This document shows positions 44,564-54,985 of a DNA stretch of 64,000 nt, piece by piece. The notes under the pieces were generated by a model, which had not been told where the DNA came from, did no database searches, and was given only the letters and a program-made list of their open reading frames with translations. The position numbers and the translations under genes are program-made. The stretch's first letter is position 1. Each line of letters starts with the position of its first letter. The stretch is from Ignavibacteria bacterium (GTDB lineage Bacteria > Bacteroidota > Ignavibacteria > Kapaibacteriales > Kapaibacteriaceae): contig JADJIQ010000002.1 of the NCBI GenBank assembly GCA_016707005.1, positions 124,001 to 188,000 on the forward strand, read 5' to 3'.

Positions 44564-45604
44564 ATGAAAAGACGCCAGTTCATACAGGCACTCGCTACCC
44601 TTCCGGTGGCATCAAGTGTACTCACAGCAGGGACTTCCACGGATACCGTGAATGCCTCTGTTGCAGGGCGTTCGCGGATCCTACCAAAAGGTATCTGCCC
44701 GGGTTCAACTATAGGGATCGTCTGTCCAGCAAGTGCTGCCAACGCCTCGGAGGTCAAGGATTTCGTCGACCTCTGCACAGCTTGGGGGGTGAAGGTGAAG
44801 TTTGGGCGCAATATGTCGCGCAGGAACGGCTACCTCTCAGCACCGGATGCCGACCGTGCGTCGGAATTCATGGGATTCATCGAAGATCCCAATGTTGACG
44901 CCGTGGTCTGTGCTCGTGGCGGATACGGAGTGATGCGCATTCTGCCGATGCTTGATTTTGCCTCGATCCGTCAGGCCGGGAAGCTCATCATGGGCTTCAG
45001 CGACATCACGGCGCTCTTGATCGCCGTACAGCAGATCAGCGGACTTGTGTCCTTCCATGGTCCTGTGGCGTCCTCCACATTCAATGCTTTCACGGTTGAT
45101 TCGTTGAAGACCGTAGTGGACTCCTCTGACCCCAAGCGTCTCACCTTCTCTGATCAACGCCTTACCACTATCCGGTCGGGCCTGGCTCAGGGACGGTTAA
45201 CGGGCGGCAACCTCGCTATGATCGTCAGTACCCTCGGCACGAAGTACGAGATCGACACAACGGATTCGATCCTCTTCCTCGAGGAGATCAATGAAGAGCC
45301 ATATCGTGTGGATAGAATGCTCACACAGCTCTGGCTGGCCGGGAAGCTGCAATCGTGCAAAGGAATCGCCCTTGGAAACTTCCGCGATTGTGAGGCCAAA
45401 GGAACCTCTATCACCGGTCCGTCATTTACGTTAGAACAAGTCTTTGAACAGCGGATCGCGTCGATCGGTATCCCGGTCATCTACGGACTGCCCGTAGGTC
45501 ACGTCAAGAACAAACTCACCATGCCAATCGGTGTACGAGCCGAGCTTGATGCAACGAACAAACAGTTGCGTCTGCTTGAACCTGCCGTGGCAGAACGGAC
45601 ATGA
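44564..45604 (+). CDS. Exported LD-carboxypeptidase (peptidase family S66)
   Basis: Removes the terminal D-alanine from L,D-linked muropeptides in wall recycling. The 346-residue protein starts with MKRRQFIQALATLP, a likely twin-arginine signal, unusual because classical LdcA is cytoplasmic. Catalytic parts are the nucleophile S146 (GFSDITAL), ARGGYG (117-122), the Glu in FLEEINEEPYRVDRML (about 240) and H313 (VGHVKNK). An extended frame upstream to 44318 overlaps the tRNA and was discarded. The stop overlaps an ATG at 45601, but the next gene more likely starts at 45643. Confidence 0.88.
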   Translation: MKRRQFIQALATLPVASSVLTAGTSTDTVNASVAGRSRILPKGICPGSTIGIVCPASAANASEVKDFVDLCTAWGVKVKFGRNMSRRNGYLSAPDADRASEFMGFIEDPNVDAVVCARGGYGVMRILPMLDFASIRQAGKLIMGFSDITALLIAVQQISGLVSFHGPVASSTFNAFTVDSLKTVVDSSDPKRLTFSDQRLTTIRSGLAQGRLTGGNLAMIVSTLGTKYEIDTTDSILFLEEINEEPYRVDRMLTQLWLAGKLQSCKGIALGNFRDCEAKGTSITGPSFTLEQVFEQRIASIGIPVIYGLPVGHVKNKLTMPIGVRAELDATNKQLRLLEPAVAERT

Positions 45605-45642
45605 ATATGAACATCAGCTCTCCACTTTGTAAAAGGACGATC

Positions 45643-47250
45643 ATGCATCATTTGCGCATGACCCTCTTTCTAGCCGTCACCCTTGCGCTTGCAGGAACAT
45701 CCGTCCTCGCACAGACGATCAACGTCTACGGCGTGAACACGTCTGCATTCCCCAAGATCACGGCCGACTACGTAGCGTTTGACGGAACCGGTGTTCCGAT
45801 CACCGATCTTACGGCAGCGGACTTTTCGATCGTGGAGACACCACAGGGCGGAACGCCGGTGAATCTCACGGCTTCGCTGACGCACTCGTGTGTGGCTCAG
45901 AACACGGATCCGGAAGCAAGCATTGTGATCATACTCGACCGATCCCAGTCAATGAGTGAGATTGTTGATGGCAAACAACGTTGGGAAACAGCCAAGGATG
46001 CTGTGCGTGCATTTGTCAATCGCATCAAATTCATCGGTGAAACACGTGTGTCATTGGTTTCTTTTGCCGGGAACTACGTGGTCATCAACGAATGGGTCAG
46101 CAGCGCTCAACCGATCTTAGACTCATTGGTCAACCTGAAATGGCAGACCGTTACGAACTACGAACTTCCGTTTGACGCGCCGAGCAACATCTTTGAACTA
46201 TTCAAAAAGCGTCCGGCAAACATTCCAAAGTACTGTTTCTTTCTCACGGACGGACACCCGAACCCAGCGATCGGCAACGAGATCAAGTTCGTAAATGACA
46301 ACACGCAGAAGCTTCAAGCACAAGGCATTCGTTTCTTCAGTGTGACGATCAAGGAAACCTTCACGCACTGGACGCTTGAGTCCTTGGCTCGTGCAACAGG
46401 TGGCAAAGCTGTTGTGACCGATGAGAAAGGGATCATAGATCTATTCTCCTACCTTGCCCTAGAAACGCAAGTGACCAAGGTGTGCCAGATCAGCTGGATA
46501 GCCCCTTACACATGCAACGAGCAAGGCCAGAACAGAACAGCCGTCATTACGATGAAACGTGGCGCCAACCCAACGGCCACGGCCCAATACCTGGCACCAC
46601 CAAAAAGTGTTGCCAAGGTTGATGTGAGTGATCCCGTTCTTTTCTGCGGCGATCCTCCACAAAGCAATGCCTCGTATGCCAACGTCACGATCACAGCACA
46701 GAATGCAACGTTTGCTGCTACGGCGTTCAATATCGTACCGGCCACCTACTTCAAGGTGGTCGACTGGAACTATCCGCTCAACCAACCGAACTTCACGCCA
46801 TTCAACCTTGCCCCGAATGCAAAGCGCGTGATCCGTGTACAATTCACGCAAGGTCCGACACAGGCGTTCCGTCAGGCACAACTTTCGTTCGCCGGATCTC
46901 CATGCCCGCCGAACATCACCCTCGTTGGTGGCACAGGACTCATCCTTCTCCAATCGCCGATAGGGGGCGAGCTCTTCTCCACGTGTGACACGGTCACGAT
47001 CAAATGGGCAGGTGTTCTCCCAACACAACCTGTCACGCTCGAATACTCCGAAGACAACGGCACAACCTGGAAATCGATCTCAGCTGCAGCCACTGGTCTC
47101 GTGTACAAGTGGCTTCCACCACGTGCCGGCACGGCCTATCGAGTTCGTGTTTCTGTGTCCCCCTACCGCTCAATACCAATGGGCAAAACAACTCGGTGGT
47201 GCAGGAGCGGAAACGGCCACGTCAGTGGCTGTGCAGCCAAACGGTCTTAA
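45643..47250 (+). CDS. Giant VWA/ASH/T9SS surface protein, N-terminal part (split by frameshift)
   Basis: ATG 45643 follows AAAGGA by five bases and opens a signal peptide (MTLFLAVTLALAGTSVLAQ). An earlier ATG at 45601 is possible. Residues about 90-290 are a von Willebrand A domain with the metal-site motif D99-x-S101-x-S103 (ILDRSQSMS) and FFLTDGHPNP. A choice-of-anchor-like domain and an Ig-like stretch (LFSTCDTVTIKWAG) follow. The true reading frame leaves this one at the run of five C bases at 47159-47163; the last about 30 residues are out of frame. Removing one C joins it to 47162-50320, giving about 1558 residues, nearly the length of the intact downstream paralogue. Confidence 0.8.
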   Translation: MHHLRMTLFLAVTLALAGTSVLAQTINVYGVNTSAFPKITADYVAFDGTGVPITDLTAADFSIVETPQGGTPVNLTASLTHSCVAQNTDPEASIVIILDRSQSMSEIVDGKQRWETAKDAVRAFVNRIKFIGETRVSLVSFAGNYVVINEWVSSAQPILDSLVNLKWQTVTNYELPFDAPSNIFELFKKRPANIPKYCFFLTDGHPNPAIGNEIKFVNDNTQKLQAQGIRFFSVTIKETFTHWTLESLARATGGKAVVTDEKGIIDLFSYLALETQVTKVCQISWIAPYTCNEQGQNRTAVITMKRGANPTATAQYLAPPKSVAKVDVSDPVLFCGDPPQSNASYANVTITAQNATFAATAFNIVPATYFKVVDWNYPLNQPNFTPFNLAPNAKRVIRVQFTQGPTQAFRQAQLSFAGSPCPPNITLVGGTGLILLQSPIGGELFSTCDTVTIKWAGVLPTQPVTLEYSEDNGTTWKSISAAATGLVYKWLPPRAGTAYRVRVSVSPYRSIPMGKTTRWCRSGNGHVSGCAAKRS

Positions 47251-50200
47251 GATCTTCGCATCGGGATACTTCGATGGTCCAACCAAGATCGGCGCTGCAA
47301 CCTCAGCGAACATGGCCGGTAACACCGACGGATACTTAGCAGAGTTTGATTCCGACGGAACGATCACGAATACGATGTTGCTCACAGGTACTGCCTCGAA
47401 CGACGAACGCGTCATCGGCGTCGTGACAGACAACCAAGGCAACTACTATGTGGCCGGATATACTTCAAGCCCAACGGCAACATTCGGCGGGTTCTCTGTT
47501 ACACCACGTGCTCCTCTTGATACACGAAACATGTTCGTGTTCAAATTCGCACCGGATGGTTCCCTTGCATGGTCGAACATCAGTAAGGGATCAGCAACGC
47601 AAGGCAGCTGGGCCAGCTGCACGGACATCGGCATTCGTTATGATGCATCGAACAATCCCGAGGTTGTCATTGTTGGTCAATTCAATAAGTATATCGAGGT
47701 CGGTGTAAACCGTGGCGGCACGATCGAACGAGGCGGACCTGCGGCAGCTGGGAACCGCAACTACTATGTAGTGTACGATGTTGGCGGTTATCCTCGGATC
47801 ACGATCAATGCTGCAGCACCTACAGCGGGTGTCACCTACAAATCGAAGCGCGCAACCGATGCCATGAACTTCGTCTACGATACAGATTCGTATTCCGGAC
47901 CGAAGTCATTCACTCCGCCGGCCATCACCCTTCCAAACCTTGGACTCACAGACGTCTTTGTCTCAAAGAATGGTTCCACGCCAGCTTCGAGTGCGGCTAG
48001 CCCGACCTCATTCACTGTACAAGCACCACAGCTTTCCTTTGTTGAAGCGAAGATCATCTTCACACCCGACACTCCGATCGGCGGAGTACCGGGTTCTGCA
48101 ACCGCGACGTTAACGAACACAGGGTCCTTCCCTGTTACGATTCAGGCCATCAATATTGTTGGCGTTAACGCAGCTGATTTCCGCAGAACAAGCACCGACC
48201 TCAACCAACGCATCTTGCCAGGTAAGACGCTGCAATTGGAGATCGCCTTCACGCCAAGTGCAACTGGTGTGAGAACGGCACTTATGGAAGTGATCGGAAA
48301 CTGCAATGCCACAGCACAAGTCTTGCTCGAGGGCAACGCGATCGCCGGTTGCGATCTTGAAAACAGCGCTACGGTGAACCTTGGCAAGTTCGTTCTTGGT
48401 CAGGGTACAACCCAACAGATCTCATGCGCACTGAAGAACACCGGAGTACTCGTTGTCTCTGGTAAGATGTCAATTGTTTCCAAGGACAATGATCTCGCAT
48501 TGCTCACTCCTTTTGATTTTGTGATCAAGCCAGATAGCTGCCTGAATCTCAGCATTGATATCAAGGCGCAGTCGGCCGGCATCAAGCAGATGACAATTGC
48601 CTTTGGCCTGCCGGCGGTGTGCGGCACACAGACTGGAACGATCACAGTTGAGATCGTTGAACCCCGCGTTGCGATCGATAGTGTTGACTTCGGCAGAGTA
48701 CGTGTACAAACGCCGGTGAACGACACGATCGTTGTTACGAATCTCAACAACGACCCTGCCGTGATAACGGCGTTCTCGCTTTCGAATCCAACTGATCCAC
48801 ACTTTGTTATTACCCTTCCGGCACCACAGACTCTTCCTCCGGGTGCGTCGATCAAGATCCCTGTGGTCTATACCCCTCGCACGCGTGGAGCACATTCGGT
48901 GAATGTTCTCGGCACGGTGCAGGGTCAGGCAGCCCAGCTCGTTGGTGAAGCAAAGGGCTTTGGCTTCCTCCCAGCCATAAAGGCAGAGGGATACACATTC
49001 AATGCGTGGACAGCCGGTGCAACGTCTCCTGAGACAGGCAAGGTTGTGATCACGAATATGGACAATGAAAGCCCCCTTCATATTGAGCGGGTCGACTTTG
49101 AATCTGCCACAACAACATTCGCGTGGGTAGGTGCTCAACCTCCTATCCCGGCAACCATTCAGCCAGGGGGCTTCATCGAGCTTCCTGTGTCATTCACTCC
49201 GGCCGTGGTTGGAATGAACACCATCCGCGTTTGTGTTACACATGACGCAAAGCCCGGTCCCGGACCCGTTCCGCCGTATGATGAAGAGTGTGTTGTTGTA
49301 TCCGGTGTTGGTCTTGATCAATCGGACCTACCGCCGGTGATCTTCCCACGCACATTGATCTGTGCTATGCGGACGGATTCGTTTACCATCGTGAATCCAA
49401 GCAACCAGTACCCGCTGAACGTTCTAGCGCCGACGTCCACTGGTGATGCTTCGGCATTCATCATTGATCAAACAACGGACTTCCAGATACCGCCTAGTAG
49501 GTCAAAGGTCATTCGCATTACCTTCCAACCATCGGCAGTCGGACTAACAGCCGCAACCTTTTCGTTCGCAAACGATCAGTCTCTGAAACTTAATGTGAGT
49601 GTCAGTGGTGAAGGCATCACTACGCCAGTGGACTTCAGGTTCAACAACATCGTTTCAGGCACCTCGGGTCAGACGATCTCTACACCGGTTGTTGTGAACT
49701 ACAATGTTGCAGACTTTGGCAACGCGATGCCAACGGAGTTCACGCTCACGTTCACCCACGATCCGGACTACGTGCGATTCAATTCGTTCAAGGCTCCATC
49801 GATGGCGGGCTGGACGTTTACTCCAACGATCAACCGCGGCAACGTAGTTGTGCTTGCTCAGTCTACTGGAGCTCCGCTAACGGTTGGCAGTTTCGTTACG
49901 CCGGCATTCGATATCTACCTCAATGCCGACTCCTCACTGCCAGTCACGATGGCGGTCACAACACCGTTGAGCTGTCTTATTCCGTCTGGCGATGCCGGCA
50001 GTATTGAGATGAATCAGATCTGCTTCACCGCCGGACGTCTCATCACGATCGGTACGGAGCAATTCTCGATGAAGTCACCACAGAGCAATCCGGTGCGTGA
50101 TCGTTTGGCCGTTGAATATTCAACCGGCTTCTCCATCGCAACAACATTCCAGATCGTTGACGCCGTTGGCAACATCGTCTCGGAACATGTAACACCTGTT

Positions 50201-50320
50201 GTGCCATCGGGCGTGTACCTGCTTGACGTAAGCACTGAACGTCTTGCGAACGGTGTATACTTCCTGCGCATGAACAGTGGACCATACGTTGCCTCCACAC
50301 AGTTTGTGATCGTTCGCTGA
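47162..50320 (+). CDS. Giant VWA/ASH/T9SS surface protein, C-terminal part (split by frameshift)
   Basis: From 47162 the frame continues the VWA protein (AQYQWAKQLGGAGAETA) exactly as the paralogue at 50335 does (ERYIWASRTGGMGTEEV). It has beta-propeller repeats of SBBP type (KIFASGYFDGPTKIG, GYLAEFDSDG), several ASH/choice-of-anchor units (VDFGRVRVQTPVND), a cohesin-like domain (FTHDPDYVRFNSF) and a T9SS tail ending in STQFVIVR. The open frame extends back to 46985 but that part is antilogous to the first piece. Taken alone it would lack a signal peptide and could not be exported. Confidence 0.8.
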   Translation, partial: PTAQYQWAKQLGGAGAETATSVAVQPNGLKIFASGYFDGPTKIGAATSANMAGNTDGYLAEFDSDGTITNTMLLTGTASNDERVIGVVTDNQGNYYVAGYTSSPTATFGGFSVTPRAPLDTRNMFVFKFAPDGSLAWSNISKGSATQGSWASCTDIGIRYDASNNPEVVIVGQFNKYIEVGVNRGGTIERGGPAAAGNRNYYVVYDVGGYPRITINAAAPTAGVTYKSKRATDAMNFVYDTDSYSGPKSFTPPAITLPNLGLTDVFVSKNGSTPASSAASPTSFTVQAPQLSFVEAKIIFTPDTPIGGVPGSATATLTNTGSFPVTIQAINIVGVNAADFRRTSTDLNQRILPGKTLQLEIAFTPSATGVRTALMEVIGNCNATAQVLLEGNAIAGCDLENSATVNLGKFVLGQGTTQQISCALKNTGVLVVSGKMSIVSKDNDLALLTPFDFVIKPDSCLNLSIDIKAQSAGIKQMTIAFGLPAVCGTQTGTITVEIVEPRVAIDSVDFGRVRVQTPVNDTIVVTNLNNDPAVITAFSLSNPTDPHFVITLPAPQTLPPGASIKIPVVYTPRTRGAHSVNVLGTVQGQAAQLVGEAKGFGFLPAIKAEGYTFNAWTAGATSPETGKVVITNMDNESPLHIERVDFESATTTFAWVGAQPPIPATIQPGGFIELPVSFTPAVVGMNTIRVCVTHDAKPGPGPVPPYDEECVVVSGVGLDQSDLPPVIFPRTLICAMRTDSFTIVNPSNQYPLNVLAPTSTGDASAFIIDQTTDFQIPPSRSKVIRITFQPSAVGLTAATFSFANDQSLKLNVSVSGEGITTPVDFRFNNIVSGTSGQTISTPVVVNYNVADFGNAMPTEFTLTFTHDPDYVRFNSFKAPSMAGWTFTPTINRGNVVVLAQSTGAPLTVGSFVTPAFDIYLNADSSLPVTMAVTTPLSCLIPSGDAGSIEMNQICFTAGRLITIGTEQFSMKSPQSNPVRDRLAVEYSTGFSIATTFQIVDAVGNIVSEHVTPVVPSGVYLLDVSTERLANGVYFLRMNSGPYVASTQFVIVR

Positions 50321-50334
50321 TCAAAGAGTAGTTC

Positions 50335-53300
50335 TTGCGACCCCTCACCACACTTTTCGTAACGCTTCTAACCTTACTAGCTCCTGCCCTCGGGCAGGAG
50401 CTTTCTGTTTACAACGTCGTTACGGACGCCTATCCTCGCATCACGGCGAATTACTTCGCTCTTGACGAAACAGGCGCCACGATCGATGATCTCACGGCAC
50501 GAGACTTTCGTGTGATCGAGACCACGACAGATGGAAAGAACGTCGATCTCACCTCTACGGTCTCACACAACTGCATCACCAATGCATCGAGCACGTCGGC
50601 CAGTGTTGTTCTGATCGTTGATGAATCGCTTTCGATGGATCAGCTTCTACCGTCCGGGAAGCGTCGGATCGAATACGTGAAAGAGGCACTTCGGGCCTTC
50701 GTTGACAGACTCCCATGGAATGGCGAGACTGCGGTGAGTATCATCGGATTCTCCGGCAAGAGCAGACTCCTTTGTGATTGGCAGACAACTCCGGGCCCGG
50801 TATTAGCTGCCATCGGACGTCTCACCCCGCTCTCGGCCACGAACTACGAAGTATCGTTTCTGGGAATTCCCAACGTCTTCGATCAAATGCAGCAACGCAC
50901 TCCGTCTATCCCCAAAGTTGCGTTCTTCATCACCGATGGTGCGCCGAATCCCGACATTGCGAAGCGACAGGAATTCGAACAAAAGGTGATCACCCTCGCC
51001 CGAGCGCAGGGGATACGGATCTTCTCTGTGACGTTGATGATCAACCGCACAGATCCCTCGATCGCCACCATCTGCAGATCCACCGGTGGCCGAAGCATGA
51101 TCGCAACAGAGGAGTCGCTGGTGAATCTTGTTGGCGTCCTCGCCCTTGAAGCGATCAGCAAGAAGGTCTGCACCATCTCATGGATATCCCCTCTTGTCTG
51201 CAACGATGATCTGCGGATGCGCACGGCAACCATCCAGCTCCGTAGAGGCCGGCAGCCAGATACCAAGGTCTACTACACTACGCCGGATAGTTCCCTTGTG
51301 CGATTGGAGGCGGTCCCGTCTACACTTGTCTACGGAGACATACCTCCGCTGCAGAGTCTGAACCTGACGTGTACGGTTACTGCAGTCAACACCGACCTCT
51401 CCGTAACATCTGCTTCGATCTCTACACCTGCCTACTTCCAACTGGTTGGCTTTAGCCCCTTCACATTAAAGAAGGGAGAGTCTAAACAGATCACGGTGAA
51501 ATTCACGCAAGGGGCTGATCGGGTCATTCGAACGGGGACTCTTACCCTTGCCGGCAATCCACTGTGTATTCCCGTTGTCACTCTCGTTGCCGGCGGCGGC
51601 AATGTTATTCTTACGTCTCCCAACGGCGGTGATGTCCTAAGCACATGTACAGAAACGCGCATCACGTGGACCGGTGTACCTTCGTACCAATCCGTCACCA
51701 TCGAATATTCATGCGACGGAGTCGAATGGGTCATCCTAGCTGATACGGCTCTTGGCGGTTCGTTCCCATGGAAGCCCACGGCCGGATGTCCAACCGGACG
51801 TATCCGTGTTCGCACTCTTTCCGGTGAGCGATACATCTGGGCCTCTCGTACAGGGGGCATGGGTACAGAAGAGGTCAACGCGATCGATGTTGCCCCTGAC
51901 GGAAGTCGTATATACATCGGTGGATCGTTCATCGGACAGACAGAGTTCGGTCCAACTACGGCCAACGCCGTCTTCAACGCAGCGGACGGATATGTAACAG
52001 AACTCGATAACACCGGTGCAGTTCTTGGTGCTACGCTCCTCAAGGGCGACATTGGATCTACGGAACGTATCGTTCGTGTGGCCACAGATCGCGATGGCAA
52101 CGTGTATGTTGCCGGAACTGTAACGGGTTCCAACATCACGTATGGACTAGACCGTTGGACGCGTATGCCCAGCGATCTTCAGAATGCCTTCATCTATAAG
52201 TTCCGTTCCAATGGAACTCTCCTGTGGCGGATCACGCTCGGTGGCAATGAATTCACAACGGGATATGTTGACATCAACAGTCTTGAGGTGAAGCCCAATG
52301 CATCCGGAGATATTGAAGCAACGATCACCGGCACGTGCGAATACATCGTTAGTGCAAGGGGCTATGCAGGAACCGTACTCGATGAGGTAGACGTACCAGA
52401 TCTCGGGCCGATGCCATATTCCGTAACGATATCCTCTGCCGGACAGCCCAACATCCGTGCGAACTTCGATGCAGTGGATCCCTCCAAGGATGATCCGCTC
52501 TCCACCACTGATCGGTCCGGCTACCACTACGCCACAGGTTCGTATCGCGGAAACTACACCGTGCCCCTTGTCCCACCTGTTACCCTCAGCAATAAGGGGC
52601 AGAGTGATGTGTGGGTCACAAAGTCAACACTCGGCGTTTCGACCGAAGACGTCTCCGATAAAACCTTCCGCATCGTGCAGCCGATCTTGAAGACCGATCT
52701 CGATACGGTACGGTTCGACTCTACGGCTATCGGTCGTGCGTCTACGCAGTCAAGCACAACGGCACTTCGCAACATCGGAACAGCCCCCTTGATGATCGAC
52801 AGTGTGATCATCAGCGGACCGGCAGCAAAGGACTTTGCTGTGATCGATGATCTCGACAGTGTGATCCTCGATACCGGCGCGATCCGTTCACTTGAGATCT
52901 CGTTCTCCCCCACTGTTATCGGTACACGCAGAGCACGCATCACCATCTATGGATCATGTGAGAACATCGTGTTCTTTGATGTTGAAGGCGAAGGGCGTTT
53001 GGAGTGCCCATGGATCTTGCAGGACACGATCGACATGGGACGTCAAATCGTTGGTACGTCAACGACACAACGGATCGACTGTATCCTCAAGAGTGAGCGC
53101 AGAGGTACCGTTCGGGGATTCCTTGCCATCAGCGGATCGTCGGACTTCCAAGTAACACCGTCCGGAGTTTTCACTCTCAAGTACGGAGAGTGTATCAGTG
53201 TGCGTGTGACCTTCACACCAACGATCCCCGGACCTCAACAGGCACAGATCGATCTCAATCTTCCAACAGAATGTGGCATTGCCTTTACACAGATCTTTGG

Positions 53301-54975
53301 CGAAGGCATCAAACCCGAACTGTCCGTCTCCAGCATCGACCTCGGCAACAAACGACTGCGCACCGTATCGATGGATACCATCAACATCGTCAACAACGGC
53401 ACGGTGGATGTTGAAGTCACCTCGCTCAACCTCGTCGACACAGCAGGCACGGGCTTCTCAGCTACTCTTCCTTCTCTGCCGGTCACGATCGGTGTTTCGG
53501 ACACCATTCGCATCCCGATCACCTTCATACCAACCACTCGCGGATCTTTTGTCTCTTCTGTTCTAGTTGATGCAAAGGGTGTAGACTCCACGCTTATCGG
53601 CACCATGCATGGCTTTGGATATCAGCCTATCTGCGAAGCGCGTGGGTATTCATTCCTTCCGGTGCTCACAGGCACTGTTAGCAATGAGCCAGGCTTCATT
53701 CGCATTTGGAATCGTGACGCTACATGGCCACTCCATATCGACGGTATCCAACTCCCATCCGTGCAGAGCGATTTCACCTGGAGCGCTGTGCCCGGCCCCT
53801 TCCCTCTGATCCTCGCACCGAACGACTCTGTTGACGTCTTTGTGACCTTCTCTCCGCAGGGGGCAGGTCTTCGCGCAGTGAACATCGATGTTCTTCATGA
53901 TGGACGTCCGGGTCCGGAAGACATTCCACCGTATGCACGCACAGAAGTATTGGTCGACGGCGTTGGACTTCAACGCAGTGTTCTGCCGCCGGTGCTGATG
54001 GATACCATCCTCTCCTGTCTCACTGACACAGCGGTTGTAGAGCTTGTGAACGACGACCCTACAACGTCGCTTCTCGTACCGCGCGTTGTGGCAACCGGCG
54101 ACGTAGGTGCATTCCGTTGTGAGCCCCCTCCGCCATTCACCATCCCTGCAGGCGGCGCGCAGGAGATCACCGTGATCTTCACGCCTCCGGATCCACGCCG
54201 GTTTGCGGCCACGTTCGCCTATGAGAATCCTCGGTCGCTCGATCTAACGATCAACGTATCCGGCACCGGAACATCACGTCCCATCAGCATTGCGATGTCC
54301 GGCGCAACCACCGCCACCATCGACGTACCGGTAGCTCTACCGATCGATGTGAACGTGAGCCAGATAGCCCCCTTCACCCCAACCATACTTACGGTGACGA
54401 TCACCCATCCGGCCTCATCGATGCGGTACAAGTCTCTTGGGAACGGGACAGCGCCTGGGTGGTCCTTTGCTGCACAGAACATTGCCCCCGGTACGATGCA
54501 GCTCATCGGCACGTCGGACGGAAGTACGCAGCTGACTACGGGAAGACTTGTGACACCATTGTTTGACACGTATCTCACTGCCGACACAGAACTGCCGATA
54601 ACGTTAGCTCTTGCATCGCCGTATACATGTCTTGATGAGAGTGGCGACTCAACATCCATTTCAATGCACGTGGTCTGTTTTGCGCAGGGCAGGCTTGTTT
54701 CCATTTCGGGCATCCAGTACCGACTCGACCCACCACGTCCATCACCGGCATCCTCTGAGATCACCGTTCCATTCTCCATTGGATTACAGGGGTCGGCTGA
54801 GCTCCAGATCGTTGATGCCACGGGCCGAACCGTCCGCTCCGTTGCTCTCACAGGGCTCGTTGCAGGATCCTACGAACTCCCGATTCCGGTTGACACCCTT
54901 GGTCAAGGTGCCTACACCATCCGCCTCTCCAGCGGGCCATTTGCAGCCGTGGAGCAGTTCATCGTCATCCGATAA
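50335..54975 (+). CDS. Giant VWA/SBBP/ASH T9SS-sorted surface protein (1546 aa)
   Basis: The start is a TTG at 50335, 14 bases after the preceding paralogue. It is the only start that gives the signal peptide MRPLTTLFVTLLTLLAPALG. The VWA domain (about 85-285) keeps the metal-site D96-x-S98-x-S100 (IVDESLSMD) and FFITDGAPNP. Residues about 505-720 carry SBBP-type propeller units (IYIGGSFIGQTEFG). About 745-1240 are ASH/choice-of-anchor repeats (TVRFDSTAIG, SIDLGNKRL). About 1290-1440 is cohesin-like. The last about 85 residues are a T9SS sorting domain ending in AVEQFIVIR. Such proteins are expected to bind ligands or cations at the surface; the role is inferred. Tandem duplication with the gene before is clear. 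Confidence 0.88.
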   Translation: MRPLTTLFVTLLTLLAPALGQELSVYNVVTDAYPRITANYFALDETGATIDDLTARDFRVIETTTDGKNVDLTSTVSHNCITNASSTSASVVLIVDESLSMDQLLPSGKRRIEYVKEALRAFVDRLPWNGETAVSIIGFSGKSRLLCDWQTTPGPVLAAIGRLTPLSATNYEVSFLGIPNVFDQMQQRTPSIPKVAFFITDGAPNPDIAKRQEFEQKVITLARAQGIRIFSVTLMINRTDPSIATICRSTGGRSMIATEESLVNLVGVLALEAISKKVCTISWISPLVCNDDLRMRTATIQLRRGRQPDTKVYYTTPDSSLVRLEAVPSTLVYGDIPPLQSLNLTCTVTAVNTDLSVTSASISTPAYFQLVGFSPFTLKKGESKQITVKFTQGADRVIRTGTLTLAGNPLCIPVVTLVAGGGNVILTSPNGGDVLSTCTETRITWTGVPSYQSVTIEYSCDGVEWVILADTALGGSFPWKPTAGCPTGRIRVRTLSGERYIWASRTGGMGTEEVNAIDVAPDGSRIYIGGSFIGQTEFGPTTANAVFNAADGYVTELDNTGAVLGATLLKGDIGSTERIVRVATDRDGNVYVAGTVTGSNITYGLDRWTRMPSDLQNAFIYKFRSNGTLLWRITLGGNEFTTGYVDINSLEVKPNASGDIEATITGTCEYIVSARGYAGTVLDEVDVPDLGPMPYSVTISSAGQPNIRANFDAVDPSKDDPLSTTDRSGYHYATGSYRGNYTVPLVPPVTLSNKGQSDVWVTKSTLGVSTEDVSDKTFRIVQPILKTDLDTVRFDSTAIGRASTQSSTTALRNIGTAPLMIDSVIISGPAAKDFAVIDDLDSVILDTGAIRSLEISFSPTVIGTRRARITIYGSCENIVFFDVEGEGRLECPWILQDTIDMGRQIVGTSTTQRIDCILKSERRGTVRGFLAISGSSDFQVTPSGVFTLKYGECISVRVTFTPTIPGPQQAQIDLNLPTECGIAFTQIFGEGIKPELSVSSIDLGNKRLRTVSMDTINIVNNGTVDVEVTSLNLVDTAGTGFSATLPSLPVTIGVSDTIRIPITFIPTTRGSFVSSVLVDAKGVDSTLIGTMHGFGYQPICEARGYSFLPVLTGTVSNEPGFIRIWNRDATWPLHIDGIQLPSVQSDFTWSAVPGPFPLILAPNDSVDVFVTFSPQGAGLRAVNIDVLHDGRPGPEDIPPYARTEVLVDGVGLQRSVLPPVLMDTILSCLTDTAVVELVNDDPTTSLLVPRVVATGDVGAFRCEPPPPFTIPAGGAQEITVIFTPPDPRRFAATFAYENPRSLDLTINVSGTGTSRPISIAMSGATTATIDVPVALPIDVNVSQIAPFTPTILTVTITHPASSMRYKSLGNGTAPGWSFAAQNIAPGTMQLIGTSDGSTQLTTGRLVTPLFDTYLTADTELPITLALASPYTCLDESGDSTSISMHVVCFAQGRLVSISGIQYRLDPPRPSPASSEITVPFSIGLQGSAELQIVDATGRTVRSVALTGLVAGSYELPIPVDTLGQGAYTIRLSSGPFAAVEQFIVIR

Positions 54976-54985
54976 TCCCCTGCCG

